From Daucus carota subsp. sativus (Eukaryota > Streptophyta > Magnoliopsida > Apiales > Apiaceae), in assembly GCF_001625215.2 (NCBI RefSeq), contig NC_030381.2, forward strand, positions 39,678,689 through 39,742,688: DNA of 64,000 nt, written 5' to 3'. A program made the position numbers and the translations under genes. The notes below the pieces were generated by a model. That model searched no databases. It worked only from the letters and a program-made list of their open reading frames with translations, and had not been told where the DNA came from. This document shows, one piece after another, positions 13,052-26,466 of the stretch (position 1 is the first letter of the stretch; every line of letters begins with the position of its first letter).

Positions 13052-16000
13052 ATGCCGATATCATCCACGGTGGTGGCGCCGCCGTCAAACCCACCGGCGT
13101 TGACCCACCTCTCATCTCTCTCCTCCTCATCCACCTCACTACTCTCACTAACTCACCACACCAAAACAGCCTCTCGGGCCCGGACAAAATGGGCTGCTCA
13201 TGGCAAGCTTCTTGCTGCTGGGCCTGGGCCACGGCGGCCCATCACGGCGATGGCCTCGTTGGGTGGTCTGCTTGGTGGGATTTTCAAGGGGACTGATACG
13301 GGTGAGTCCACTAGGCAGCAGTATGGTTCTAGTGTGGCAGCTGTTAATAAGCTTGAAAATGAAGTGAGTGGTCTTAGTGATGCTCAGTTGAGAGAAAGGA
13401 CTAGTTTGCTCAAGGAGAGGGCCACTAGGGGTGATTCTTTGGACACCCTTTTGCCGGTAAGTGATGATTTTATTTACGGTTCAACCTCGATTAAGTAATA
13501 TTTTTCCGGGTCTCAACATAATAGGAACAATGTAATTTTACTCTTGATGAGATAATAAACTCCATATAGTAAATATGATATGTGACTGGTGGTTGTGATT
13601 GATGTAAGGTTGCGTTCGCTTGGATGGAATGGAAGGACAGGAGAATTAAATGAAACTTATAAGGAAGTTTTAAAGAGAAATATTGTAAGAAATTATGAGA
13701 TGATAGTGACTAAATATGAGTAAGTCTGAATTTTTTATGATGAAGATAGTAGGGAAACATGATGAAGAAGTGGAATGAGCATTCTTTTCAAAATATGTGG
13801 ATTAGATTTCTAGTTCAAATAGTTTGGAATCGAATGATTGAAGGGATGAAAATTTTAGACATTTTCTCTAATCACCTCAAACATATAGTACAAATTTCAT
13901 TTCATTCTCCTTCCATTCTATTCCATCCAAGTGAACTCAACTTAAATGTGTTGGAGTTTGGTTGTGTGGTTATGTTTTTTTTGAAATTTTGAGCGGAGTT
14001 TTCATTTTGGAATGGAGGGTTTGCGAAATGACAAGGTATAGGCGCGAAATGAATGTCGTCGATTATTTAGGTTGATGTATTCTTTTAGCTGTTGTTATTA
14101 GCACGAATTTACGAGGATTTGTCTTGGATGCTTGTAAGATCAATAGCCACTCTATAAGCTAAGGGTTAATTTAAAGCTTCTTTTTTGTTATTATAGAAAG
14201 TTATGAATCTAATGAGGTTCATTAGGTTATCAATCAAGTCATATATGGTAGTGAATTTTTGTTCTAGCTAAAGCAAGTGGAAGCAACTTGGGATTTTTTT
14301 TTTAGTTCTGTTATATTTTATGAAGTCGTATGGTTTTGTTTGGCAACCCTGATATCGGTCCATCAGATTACATTTCATCTTTCTCTACAGAAACCACAAT
14401 TTTATTAATGCAGTTTTACTATGATTATTACTGGCCATGATATGTAAAAAGTTTGGGTGATCGGCTAATCAGCATTCGAATTGTAACCAGACCACTCAAA
14501 CCCCCACTTCATCAATCATATGTTCTTTGCACAAAGAAAGCCAGGCTTCTGCTTTGCGTGATTTATAGTTGCCCAATTATATATTTAGTAAAACATGTTT
14601 TTCTGTTTCCTTTCAGGAGGCATTTGCTATTGTGAGAGAGGCTTCAAAAAGGGTACTAGGCCTTCGTCCTTTTGATGTGCAACTAATAGGTAAGCACGGT
14701 TATCTCTACCTTTCTGTCCGGAAAATACTTGTTGGTAACTGAAAGTAGATTGTGTACTATTTTATAGTGATTGATGGGATACATATTGTAAAACGAAAAT
14801 ATAAACAGGGTGCCTTTACTTAGGCTCTGTTTGGTGTTGCTATTGCAGACATCAACAACTTTTTGCTGAAAAGCAGGTGAAAAACTGTTTTGTAAATCTA
14901 AAAGCGGTTTTTCCGAACACCAATTTTTAGGAATAGCAAGTCCCCCATGTTTTTGGAAAAAGCAGCTTTTCAGCTTTTGCGGGAAGGTGTCCTAGATTTC
15001 ACTATTAAACCTCATCAAAGCATTATTTTTTTTAAATTATAACTCAAAATATGCAAATATAAAAGAAAACTACCAAACATTTACATGAATTCTACAACAA
15101 CACATTTTCACCGACACCTTTTTCACCGACACCTTTTCTAACAGCACAACAGTTTTTAATAACACTCTCAAGCAGACCCTTAGATAAAATGGCATACTAG
15201 AGTTTTTTTATAACTAGCTTATCTTTCGTGCATTACACCAGTGATTTATTGATATTTGTTCTCTTCTTATATGTATTTTTAATATTTAATCTTTTGTTTA
15301 TTATTAACTTTACTCCACATATGTATTTGTGTTAGGGACATAGGTTTCAACTGTATGAATAGGCTTAATGATGTATTTTGATTAATATGTTTGTATTAAA
15401 CCCATTAATCTATTTTAATTAATCTATTTTAAGTTGGTCCGTCAATATAAGTCTTAGTAGTTAAGCCCGTCAAATATATATAATTAAGCCCGTTAATAAT
15501 TTGTAATTATTATGTCTTTTATATTTTTCTCCAATGTTTTTAAAATAGAATATAATATGGTTGTTGGAATATTACATATATTTATATCTTTAAAACTGAT
15601 ATTATAAATATAATTTTGATATGTTGTTGATAGGAATCGAACCTTCGACCTCTGTATGAATTCTTTTACCAATATTATATCTAACTATTCTCATCAATTT
15701 AAGTTCCAAAAATTTAACGGTTGTAATCGATGGTGTTGCCCCTCTCTGTTATAATTTTAATAAATGATACCCCAAATATCATATTCTATAAAAATGACCC
15801 TAAATATCACTTTAAAACGGAGCTTTAAGTTGGTTTTATACAAAAAGCCACATTGTGTAGCGTTTTGGGCAAAAAAAAAGTATTTATATATTTTTTAAGT
15901 TAAAAACACTACCTGCAGTGGTGTTTTGGGTTCAAAAGCTACTTTAAGTTTTGTTTTGAGTGCAAAACGCTTACCTATTTTATTTTATTATTTTTAAGTT

Positions 16001-19000
16001 CAAAACGCTACTTAAAGTGGTGTTTTGGGTTCAAAATGTTACTTTTAAGTTGTGTTTTGGATGCAAAACCAAAACGCAACTTTGTCCTATGTTGCCAAAA
16101 TTATTTTTAAGAAAGAGAAGCAAAAAGACAAAACAAAACGTGGAAACGCAATGTGTGAAATTTGGGTTGACGCCAGACGATCTGACGTCTTGGTGTGGTA
16201 TAAAGGACCATGTTTTTGGCTGTGGTATTTGGGGTATTTTAACTCTAAATTGTGATATTGTGGGCCTTCTCTCTATAATTAAAGGGAAAACCTAAGATAA
16301 GGGTTTAACCAAATTATAGTATATATAGTATAGATTTAATTAAGGAAACTTCTACTATAATTACATTGGAAATGGAATCTGCTAACAATAGTTGTACAGG
16401 CTTGTATATGAGCACCTCATGTTGTTGCAAATGGGAGTTTCTATTTACGATAAGAGCTGCCAAAGAAGAACCTGATTTTCTCGAACAACATCCAGCCTTT
16501 ACTTTTATTTCCTATATTTTTTATAATTTTGTAGGTGGCATGGTTTTACACAAGGGAGAAATCGCTGAAATGCGGACTGGTGAAGGAAAGACTCTTGTTG
16601 CCGTATTGCCAGCTTATTTGAATGCTTTAAGCGGTAAAGGAGTCTATGTTGTCACTGTTAATGATTATTTGGCACGACGTGATTGTGAATGGGTTGGTCA
16701 AGTTCCTAGATTTCTTGGACTGAAGGTTGGCCTTATTCAACGTATGTAATTTTGTACTTTTGAATATTTATATTAATTTGCATCTTTATGTTTTTACCAT
16801 ATAAGCTTTGCTCCACTTCCAGTCACTTTATAATTGGATCATATCTTTCATGTTGTAAGTCAACGTTCAGACATGTTGTAGACCAATTCCTTTTCCAAGA
16901 ATCGGTAATATTCTAAAGTAATAAATTTATAAAATACTACTTCGGTCCTAATGTATAAGACCTTAAGGCATATGTGAAGTACTTGCACGTAGAATATCTA
17001 TAAATAAATAATTTTTAGGTATATATTTATGTGAAGCAGAAAATGCAAAAGGTATTTGGCTTAGATTCTTCACTTATGCACCTTAAAGTGAGTGTAAATA
17101 GTTGAAGGGGCTTATTTAATTGTGAAAGACGGTTCATATATGAGATTGTGAGTGACTAGAATGAGAGAGTGATTATTAAATCTTATAAAATGTAATTGAT
17201 ATATTCATGCACGTTTTTAACTCCAGAATTTAAGTGAATTTTCTGATAATAATCATATGCTAGTTGAACCTTAGTCGAGCGCCCTGTCAAAATCACTGAC
17301 ATACTGAACTCATATCTACTTACAGTTATAATTTAAGATATTTGTTAGAGGTTTGTGTGTATGTAGGTACTTATTTTAAATATACTACTCCCTCCGTGCC
17401 CCTCAATTGTTTACATTGGGGGTCAGGGGCTCGGCACGCATTCTAATGCTCTCATAAAATATGGTCTGATAAATTATTTTGAATTTTTTTTCCTTCTGAA
17501 TAAATATTTACTATCTAAATTTTTATACAAAAAAAAGATATGAAACTATGTTTTAAATGCACCTTAAAATGCGTGTCGAGCAATGCAAAAAAAGTGTAAA
17601 GAAATGAGAGGGACAAAGGGAGTATGTAATAAGTATTGGTAGACTATGTGACCACTTGTTTTGAGCTGTATGATTGATTATAATAGTCGGATATCATTCT
17701 GTTTTCAACCTGATGGATATTAGTTTTGAATTTAGGTATGTCCATCAAGTCACCTGGAGTCCTGAAGAATACCTATTTAGTTTATCATTCTCATCCAAAA
17801 ATATGTTTCCTCTATCTTGATCTTTATTCTGTTTTTAATTTTGTCAAGTTATCAAGATGTGAACTGTATAGTGTTTGATTCAATTGGCCTATGAAATAAC
17901 CGGGGCTTAATTTTGCATTTAGCTGCAGTAACAATATATTGTCTATTTTGGCAGAGAATATGACAAGTGAGCAGAGGAGGGAGAATTACCTATGTGACAT
18001 CACGTATGTCACCAATAGTGAGCTTGGCTTTGATTACTTGAGAGATAATCTTGCCACGGAAAGTACATTATGTACAATGCAATATAATTTTATAGCAATT
18101 GTTGGATGTTTTTATGTATAAAGTATACAATATCATTTTCATCATTAAGACTTTTTTATTGTACAGAGTGTTGATGAGCTTGTTATGAGGAAATTTAATT
18201 ACTGTGTAATTGATGAGGTCGATTCCATCCTTATTGATGAAGCAAGAACTCCTCTCATTATATCTGGACCTGCTGACAAACCAAGTGACCGCTACTATAA
18301 AGCTGCAAAGATAGCTGCTGCATTTGAGCGAGAGATACACTACACTGTAAGTGCATGAGCTTTTATTGTACCTTTAATCAAGTGCTTTACGTCATCAGGT
18401 GTCATCTTAAATTAATTATTGTTTTTCTCTTGTATATTTTTCATAGTGCTAATGTTTCGGATGAACTATATGGGTAAAAGATTATGTGTAAAGAAAAGAA
18501 AGGAACTTGAGACTTTAATGCTGATTACTGATTTTAGTTGCAAATTTTTATAGTTCTTAGGTAGACAGGAACCTATTGACCAGTACTGTTAAAGCTTTAT
18601 ATAAAAGTTTTTCCTCTGATGGTGTATCTAAAGTTGCCAATGCATACTGGAAAGTTTTTTACTGCTCCAGTTTGTCTTGTTTATGTTATGTGTTGGATGT
18701 TTCCTTATAGATAAGATCTTCCTTATAAAAAAAAATACAAACAATTGATACATGACATTTCAGTCTTTAAGTCGTGTCATGTAACATATTTTCGATCTAA
18801 ATTTGACCTTCACACTTACAAAACTGCTAAGCTGATATCTTAAATGTTCGCAAGTTTCTGCGATGTAAAAGTATGTGCTGACAAAGAAACTAGAAGTCAT
18901 TCTAAGCAGTAGAAAACTCTTGTATAAATTTCCTTAGTTTGTTTGCAGGTTGATGAGAAGCAGAAGAGTGTGTTAATTACTGAACAAGGTTATGTAGATG

Positions 19001-22000
19001 CAGAAGAAATATTGGATGTAAAGGATTTATATGATCCGAGAGAACAGTGGGCCTCATATCTTTTGAATGCAATAAAAGCAAAGGAGCTTTTCCTTAGAGA
19101 TGTGAACTATATAATTCGTGCTCAGGAGGTTCTTATTGTTGATGAATTTACTGGTCGAGTTATGCAGGTGATTATTTTCTCTAGGTGTAGCCTGTAAAAT
19201 ATTCAAAATGATTATTTACTGAACGGTACATTCTATGCTGCAATTGCACTCCATGCTGTTGCCTCCCGAGTCCTACTAAATTATTAATTTACATCGACTT
19301 GAATAAAAATTATTTAGCATATGGAAAAGTGAGAATTGGATATTTTTAAACAATACTTGCAAATCTTACTTGGTTGTTAGGGGAGGCGGTGGAGCGATGG
19401 ACTTCATCAGGCAGTTGAAGCAAAAGAGGGCTTGCCTATTCAAAATGAAACTGTTACTTTGGCTTCTATTAGTTACCAGAACTTCTTTCTCCAGGTTCGG
19501 TCACTTCTCTCAAGTTTTTAGTTCTTGCATCAAGCAAGTAATTTCCAATTAACTTTACCTAAATCTTTGGTTTTCATGATTCACCTCTCTGTTACAGTTT
19601 TCAAAACTCTGTGGCATGACGGGTACAGCAGCTACTGAGAGTGCAGAATTTGAAAGTATATACAAGCTCAAAGTTACAATTGTACCTACAAACAGAGCTA
19701 TGATTAGAAAGGTAGACTGACATTACCTTTGATCGCAGATTTCACCTTATGCCTAAAATTTCTGTTTCAATAAGAAAAATGAAACTGAAGTTATGTTAAA
19801 AAGAATTATATATCAGAGGCTCTATTCTATATCTTTTCTGCAAGGAAATCTTTGAATGAAAATTTCTTTGTTGTTTTTCCAAATCTTTTCTCAACCTTTC
19901 CGCTTGTAAATTCAGGATGATTCAGATGTGGTGTTCAAAGCAACTTCCGGAAAATGGCGGGCTGTTGTGGCTGAGATCTCTAATATGCACAAAACAGGTC
20001 GCCCTGTGCTTGTGGGTACAACTAGTGTTGAACAAAGTGATACAGTGTCAATGCAACTGCATGAAGCAGGAATTTCCCACGAGGTACATTTATTTTCTTC
20101 AAATTAAACTATTTAAATATTGTCTTTTATTTTAACCAGTGGTGCATAATTGATGCTTGTAATGTAAGCAAATACAAACTTTCAGCATCCTGAAACTCCT
20201 TTCGTCGAATACATCTATGTATAGGTTCTCAATGCAAAACCAGAGAATGTGGAGCGGGAAGCTGAGATTGTAGCACAGAGTGGTCGACTTGGGTCAGTTA
20301 CAATTGCGACAAATATGGCAGGTCGTGGAACAGATATCATCCTCGGAGGAAATGCAGAATTTATGGCAAGGTTAAAGTTACGTGAAATGCTCATGCCAAG
20401 GTATTTCCAGGGTCAAAAAGGTTTGCCTACACTTAGCCTGTTTATCCTAGTGCATGTCTGTCACATGCATTGCAGCATTGCTACTAGAATGTAAGAAATA
20501 ATTCTCATCTAAGGGAGCGCATGATAAATAAATGCAAACACATTCAAGCCATTGTTAAGTTCACTGTTCATGCTTTTAGTTAATTCTGAATTAAGATTAC
20601 TCTTTTAGACAGTGATTCCAGCATAATTTCGTGAGTAGCACAGGATGCACTTAGATTGATCAGAAATGTTAACTTCTCATGATAGAAGGATTGAATAATT
20701 TCACCATGTGAACATGTTTTCTTGTTTTGCAGAGTTGTTAAACCAGATGAAGGTCTTGATGTTTCTGCAAAGAAGCCTATTCTGAAGAAAACATGGAAGG
20801 TTGGTTCATGATATTATTTTTGTGAATTCTTCTGGATTAGTTTTTCAGGCCATCAAAAGGTTGTATAGTTGATGATTTGATATTACCATTAACATAATCT
20901 GCCAGGTAAATGAAAGTCTATTCCCTTGTGAACTGTCAAAAGAAAACTTCAATTTGGCTGAGGAAGCTGTAGAGTTGGCTGTCAAAACATGGGGGCAATC
21001 ATCTTTAACTGAACTTGAAGCAGAGGAACGACTATCTTATTCTTGTGAGAAGGTGAACTATAAAAAGGATATAGATCATTCCTTTGCATATAATTATCCG
21101 CGAATGTCAGATGGCATTGGTATATTCACATGTTGTGATAGTTGTATAGTACATGATTTTGGTTGTTTGCAAAACCAGTGCATGCACATAGAGCTGTAGG
21201 CTACTCTCACTTTAACTCAAGTTATGTATCGCTCCTGAATGGCAGGGTCCAGTTCAGGATGAAGTGATAGCAAAGCTGCGTGATGCCTTTCTAGAAATTG
21301 GTAAGGAGTACAAGGTCTACACTGACGAAGAAAAGAAGAAGGTAGCTTCCTTTTCATATATACTCTCATTGTTGATTTTGTTTTTACTTTTATTGTGACC
21401 GAAATTGAATTGCCATGAGAAAGGAAAAGTGAACTGCTACGGAGGAAAAGATGCAATGATATCTCGTGCTCCTACATGCACCACTAATCGTAAAAACCTT
21501 TAGCAGTATGCTTTTTGTATAACAAGTATAAAAGGTACAATTCGATAACATGTAGATTCCATTTATTTCCTAATGAAATAGTTGATTACCTAAATGCACA
21601 CAAAATTGCAGAAACAGAGGGATATACCACATTTTAGACTGCCAGATCAATAATGTTCTAAGCAATGTAAATCCAGTAGGATAATTTTGGACAAGCTATT
21701 CTCAATTAGACAAGTGCGACGTATCAGGCTTTCTAGAAATCAGTCAAGTAACCTAAAACTTCTCTTATATATATACGATAATACTTGAACAATATGCTTA
21801 TTATTCCTGATTTCTTGAAAGGTGGTTTCTGCTGGTGGACTTCATGTGGTAGGGACAGAACGCCATGAATCGCGTCGCATTGACAACCAGGTACAAGTTT
21901 CTTGTTCGAGCATCAGATGAAGACGAGGAACCTTTTAGCTATTATTTCCACGCATTCCATCACTCCCTTATTGCTTCCCCTGCTTAATTTTTATGGAACA

Positions 22001-23680
22001 ATCCGTTGTCTATCCTTTACTGAATTTGTAAATGTCATACTATATAGTTGCGCGGTCGAAGTGGTAGACAAGGAGATCCTGGAAGTTCTCGCTTTTTCCT
22101 TAGTCTTGAGGATAACATTTTCAGGATATTTGGCGGAGACCGGATTCAGGTATAGTCTATTAACCTGAAAATGCTGCATACTTGATTATGTAAATTATTC
22201 TATAGACAGTCTTTAATACCATCACATGTAGGGATTGATGAGAGCCTTCAGAGTCGAGGACCTGCCAATTGAATCCAAGATGCTGACTAAAGCTCTAGAT
22301 GAAGCTCAGAGAAAAGTCGAAAATTACTTTTTTGATATTCGTAAGCAGTTATTTGAGTACGACGAGGTCTTAAATAGCCAAAGAGATCGCGTTTATACCG
22401 AGAGAAGACGCGCATTAGAATCTGATGATCTCCAACCTCTACTTATTGAGTATGCTGAGTTAACAATGGATGACATCTTAGAGGTAATTTACAAATAACA
22501 TTGTTATTGTTGGTCCCAAGAAGAAATTAGGTGCTTTGGAATGCCTAAAATTTCTGTTTAAGATATTTAAAAGATGCAATAGTTAAAACTTTCAATACAT
22601 GCGAAAAGGAAAGAGGGTGGTGCCTTTAGAGTTGAATGATTCCGATTTTTTTTAATCTTCAGGGTTTATTATAATTGTTTTATGAATACCTGAATAGGCA
22701 AACATTGGTTCTGATGCTCCAAAAGAAAATTGGGATCTTCAAAAACTCGTTGCAAAAGTTCAACAGTAAGAACGTCCCCTTCCGCTTATATTGGAATTCT
22801 AATATTTTAGGTTTCATGGTGTATGCACTCTTATAAATTAATTCAGGGGCTAGCAATCTATATCTCATGTCTAAATTTTCTCTGGTGCCCATAGAGCATT
22901 TGACCCTCTTTAGTTTTTACTATGAAAACAATTCTTAACAGTCTTACATCATTACTTGAAGGTACTGCAATCTATTGAGTGATTTGACCCCAGATTTGTT
23001 GGCGAGTAAATGCTCGAACTATGAGGAGTTGCGGGATTACCTTCGACTTCGTGGTCGGGAAGCATATTTGCAAAAAAGGGTATGGATTTGACATCTTACT
23101 GATTTACAGATTTTTTCCCTCCAGTGCAGGCATCATCATCTTTAGTATAACTATCTCAACAAATTTTATATTCACCCTTTTTCCTAGGAAATTGTGGAAA
23201 AAGAAGAAGCAGGTTTGATGAAGGAAGCAGAAAGATTTCTGATATTAAGTAACATAGACCGACTGTGGAAGGAGCAGTTGCAAGCACTGAAATTTGTTCA
23301 GCAAGCAGTTGGTTTACGTGGATATGCACAGCGTGATCCACTTATTGAGTACAAACTAGAAGGCTATAATCTTTTTATAGAGATGATGGCACAAATTAGA
23401 AGAAACGTTATATATTCCATATACCAGGTTTGTAGAATTTCCCATTGAGCAATAAGAGTAAGACTTACTGATTCTATGCTCATGGTTTTCTGCTCCACTA
23501 CTTCTATTTAACTACAGTAAGTTTTTCGTCAAACAGTTTAAATATAAGATGGTCAAGGAGAAGGAGCAAGCTGACAATTCAAGCAAGCTTGACACGAATG
23601 GAAAGGGTGGCTCTAGCAAAACACTCAATCCCGTTGGAGCTGTTGAGACGTCATCATCAACTGTCACCGACAATGCTTAA
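13052..23680 (+). CDS. SECA1: Protein translocase subunit SecA1, chloroplastic
   Basis: ATPase motor of the thylakoid Sec pathway; it drives unfolded proteins through SCY1/SECE1. Exons: 13052-13456, 14617-14689, 16535-16741, 17955-18058, 18167-18346, 18949-19167, 19381-19494, 19598-19711, 19916-20083, 20225-20400, 20733-20799, 20906-21052, 21246-21341, 21822-21890, 22048-22149, 22232-22483, 22698-22765, 22962-23079, 23188-23427, 23537-23680: 3063 nt, 1020 aa, about the size of Arabidopsis AGY1. A Ser/Thr/Pro-rich transit peptide (about residues 1-66) precedes [14 protein letters not shown]. Walker A is MRTGEGKT (about 171-178) and Walker B is [19 protein letters not shown] and the helical scaffold follow. 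It is SECA1 rather than SECA2 by length and by its close match to the cpSecA1 core. Oddity: the exon 4 donor at 18059 reads GA, not GT (see findings). Confidence 0.95.
13608..13942. mobile_element. PIF/Harbinger-like MITE in SECA1 intron 1
   Basis: A 335-bp element with terminal inverted repeats: left ggttgcgttcgcttgg, right end reverse complement agttgagttcacttgg, continuing as ATGGAATGG. It is flanked by the 3-bp duplication TAA (13605-13607, 13943-13945). A second member, disrupted by an insertion, lies at 35401-36191. Confidence 0.75.
14823..15179. mobile_element. Tourist-like (PIF/Harbinger) MITE in SECA1 intron 2
   Basis: A 357-bp element starting ggctctgtttggtg, with the right end reading back as gggtctgcttgag. 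Both sides carry the 3-bp duplication TTA (14820-14822, 15180-15182), the usual PIF/Harbinger target. No coding capacity. Confidence 0.7.
15590..15720 (-). repeat. Possible SINE remnant in SECA1 intron 2
   Basis: Read on the minus strand the stretch contains ggttcgattcc, which matches an RNA polymerase III B box. It is preceded about 40 nt upstream by a weak A-box-like tagttagatata. This suggests a decayed tRNA-related SINE. No clear ends or target duplication were found, so the call is tentative. Confidence 0.25.
15840..16085 (+). repeat. Diverged tandem repeats in SECA1 intron 2
   Basis: Units containing 'gtggtgttttgggttcaaaa' or close variants (cgttttgggcaaaaa, gttttgagtgcaaaacgc) recur roughly every 60-70 bp. 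They sit inside the 1845-nt intron 2, in a wider stretch (15720-16300) that looks like degraded transposon sequence. No terminal structures were identified. Confidence 0.55.
17388..17622. mobile_element. Stowaway-like MITE in SECA1 intron 3
   Basis: A 235-bp element with TIRs ctccctccgtgcccctc and, reverse-complemented from the right, ctccctttgtccctctc. It is flanked by TA on both sides (17386-17387, 17623-17624). Its interior closely resembles the copy at 36840-37098. Confidence 0.85.
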
Positions 23681-25478
23681 GGCAAAAGGCATAGTTTGCA
23701 GATTATCTGAACCGGTACATCAACTTTTAATCTGTCAAATTTTGTTAATAATATACTGAAGTCAAATTATTAAAGGTATAGCAGTGTTTATGCACATGCC
23801 ATATAAATCTTGTAAAGGTGTTGTAGTTTGTATCATAGGCGGAAATTTGAGATTGTAATGTAAAGAGGCGATAGGTCAATGAAAGACTGATGTGTTGGTA
23901 ATCACATTCACATCTGTTGAATTTTGTTGGCAATATAGCAAGGTTCCATATGCGCTAAGAAGGACTCTTTCCTTTCTGTCGCCTCTGCAAGAGAGTTCAA
24001 TTTGAAGCCAAAGTGAAGGGAATTTAAAGTGTGGTTCAATGTGCGCAAAGTGGGGTAATTTTCTTTCCCTTGCACAAAGAGTCCGATTTTGAAGTCGAAA
24101 TGAAATGGCTTCTGAGTATAGAGGTTGACTCGATTTACATTGATGTGTTCAATGCCAATATACCGTAATGCTGGTAAGTGCTACTGTTCACAGTTTATTA
24201 TCCGATATATTTTCCAGACAACATCGTCTTAATCGTCAATATATGATCATGGTAAGTGCTCCTAAATATCATATCAAGGTTTTTGGGAAAATTGATACTT
24301 AACACGTAGAACCATCACCTATATAGGCCAACTGCTAGCGGCATTTTTCTTTCTTTATCTTTTTTCACATGATTCTCAATTATAGAAATGGAATTAGATT
24401 TACAAGTTCGAAAACCATAAACCATACTCGAAATAAATAATTTGTGATTATACTAATTACAGAAATAATGAAGAAATAATTCCTAATTAACACTCGTGGT
24501 CCGTCCTTTTATCTTGTAATCGAAAACTAGAAGAAAATAAAACTTCCAAGTAAAGATATGCACTCACGTAGCTATCTAAAACAAAAACAAACAAATTTGC
24601 CAGTAAGATACATTATTATACGGACGCTCACATTTGGAGCCATTCGTTTCTCTTTTTATGTAAGCGTTTTTGGAGTTGTCTCTTTGCTTTTATTAAAGTT
24701 GTTTCTACAATATTTATCCTGAGCGTTTAAAAACAATTTCGAGAAATAATTATGTTGCCCTCATTTATTTTTAAAAAAAACGCCAAATAATCAAAAAGTG
24801 TTTCCGAATGCCCTCCAACCCCCAAATTCAATTGGTAATGTATGATTGGTCTCTCTCACACTAACAATAATGTAACTCCTGTATACACATCAATCACCTA
24901 AGTAAAACTGGTCATCTATCCGCCACATCATTCGGGAAAAATTTTGATAACAAATTTTGGGTACGTTGCATTACCTATTTATAAAATACTGGATAATTAT
25001 TTTACAAAAATTTTATATATTTTTCATATTTTATTATATTGCTCTCGGCACCTGATTTTCAAGTTAAACCATGTTTTTTTGTCACGCACTCGACCCTTAT
25101 TTCAAAACAAATTGCTGAATAAAATTGTATAATAATTATATTGTACCAGTGTTCAATAAATCTCTGATTTATTTAAAAAAAATTAGACTAATTTGACCAA
25201 AAATATCTAATTTATCGGAAAAAAATTCCGATAAATCCTGAATTGATAAGTCGGTCAATCAATTAGTTAAGATTCTCGATTTCCGTGATCATGAATGTTA
25301 CTATCAATAATAAAATATGGTAATGATTTTGGGGAATCTTAGATGCCCGCATAATATTTTTTGTTTTATAAGAATAAAATATGCTAACGAATTTGGGAAA
25401 AGGAAAATCTTAGATACTCATTCCACTATTTTGCGACAATTTCTCGAATTTAATATCCTAAAAAACGGTTTTTTTAGT
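23681..25478. other. Intergenic region after SECA1, including a hAT-like repeat copy
   Basis: Contains the SECA1 3' flank and AT-rich spacer with no supported gene. At about 25146-25296 is a diverged copy of the element at 7729-7889, recognisable by gataaatcctgaat and gattctcgattt. Confidence 0.5.
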
Positions 25479-25642
25479 GTGTGCTCATGGGCACATGCTA
25501 AGCGTGGAATTTTATAATTTTAAGAGATTTTGATTGGCACTCATATCTTAATAATGATGGACCCCTACAATACACCAACCACATCCATCAAAAACTCTCA
25601 AACATATCAAATTCCGCGCTTAACATCTGCACATGGGCACAC
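25479..25642. mobile_element. Foldback MITE upstream of the polygalacturonase gene
   Basis: A 164-bp element that is nearly a perfect palindrome. The left arm gtgtgctcatgggcacatgc is mirrored by a right arm that reads back gtgtgcccatgtgcagatg; the match continues inward through taagcg(t/c)ggaattt. No coding capacity. The superfamily is unclear because no confident target duplication was seen. Confidence 0.65.
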
Positions 25643-25999
25643 AACAAACTCTATGTGGAGAGAATAGTTAAGGAAAACACACAGCAGAAAGGTGCAACAA
25701 GGCATGATGATTGTTTGCAGAGGAATAACGTTTGACAGAACATAAGTACCCAGCTATACATACAACAAATGTAACATTTGTCCCCTGCCCATTCTTGCCT
25801 CACCACCAAGAACTTGATTTCTCTCTTTCTTCACGTTATTTTAATCCCAGCCCACAATTTTTTTCATGCAGTTAAAAGATTTCTAAAAATAGGGTTGCTC
25901 CTGAGGTTTCTTTCTTGTCAGTTTATAAAAAGACAAACACAATCACATTTATCTCCTGTACATGCACTTGAAGAACAAACTGACACCCTCTTCAATGCA

Positions 26000-26466
26000 T
26001 ATCTAGTTCTCTACTTCAACTATATACACACACATATACATTTTAGTTGAAGAACAAGAAGAAGAAGAAGATTTGTGAGAGACAGAGGGGTCCTACTGGT
26101 AAACATTTGGGTGACATTTATATATTTTAAAGTCATTTTCAATCATTTTATTATGTAAAGATTTAATCTTTTCTTGATTTTGTTATGTGGGTGCTGGCCC
26201 TTTGTCTGTCTGTATCATCAATTATAATTTTATTCACTTTTTTAAGATTTCTTGATCAAGACAGCTTCAATTCTTCGCTTTTTTACAAGGGTTTTTATTC
26301 TTTTTGGTGCCTTGGTTTCATCACTGTGCATCAGAAAAGCAGAGGATATACTGTAGTTGATTTTTTTATTTTTGTTTTTTTGGTTCACTGATGCAGTGAT
26401 TTTGTGATCAATTCTTGTTAGGTGGCCTTGGGTTAAGACTTAAGCAGGAGGGAGTGGATTATACAC
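26000..26466 (+). promoter_or_regulatory. Probable 5' leader of the polygalacturonase gene with a 323-nt leader intron
   Basis: A TATA-like tatata near 26019 precedes an A/G-rich leader (agaacaagaagaagaag). A canonical donor at 26099 (ctactg|gtaaac) and acceptor at 26421 (tgttag|gtgg) would remove a T-rich intron. That leaves a short second leader exon running into the ATG at 26467. Confidence 0.5.

Noticed and set aside
15195..15240. aactagc...gtgcattacac as a possible minus-strand Helitron terminus
   Set aside because: The required GC-rich hairpin is weak and no partner 5' end could be located.
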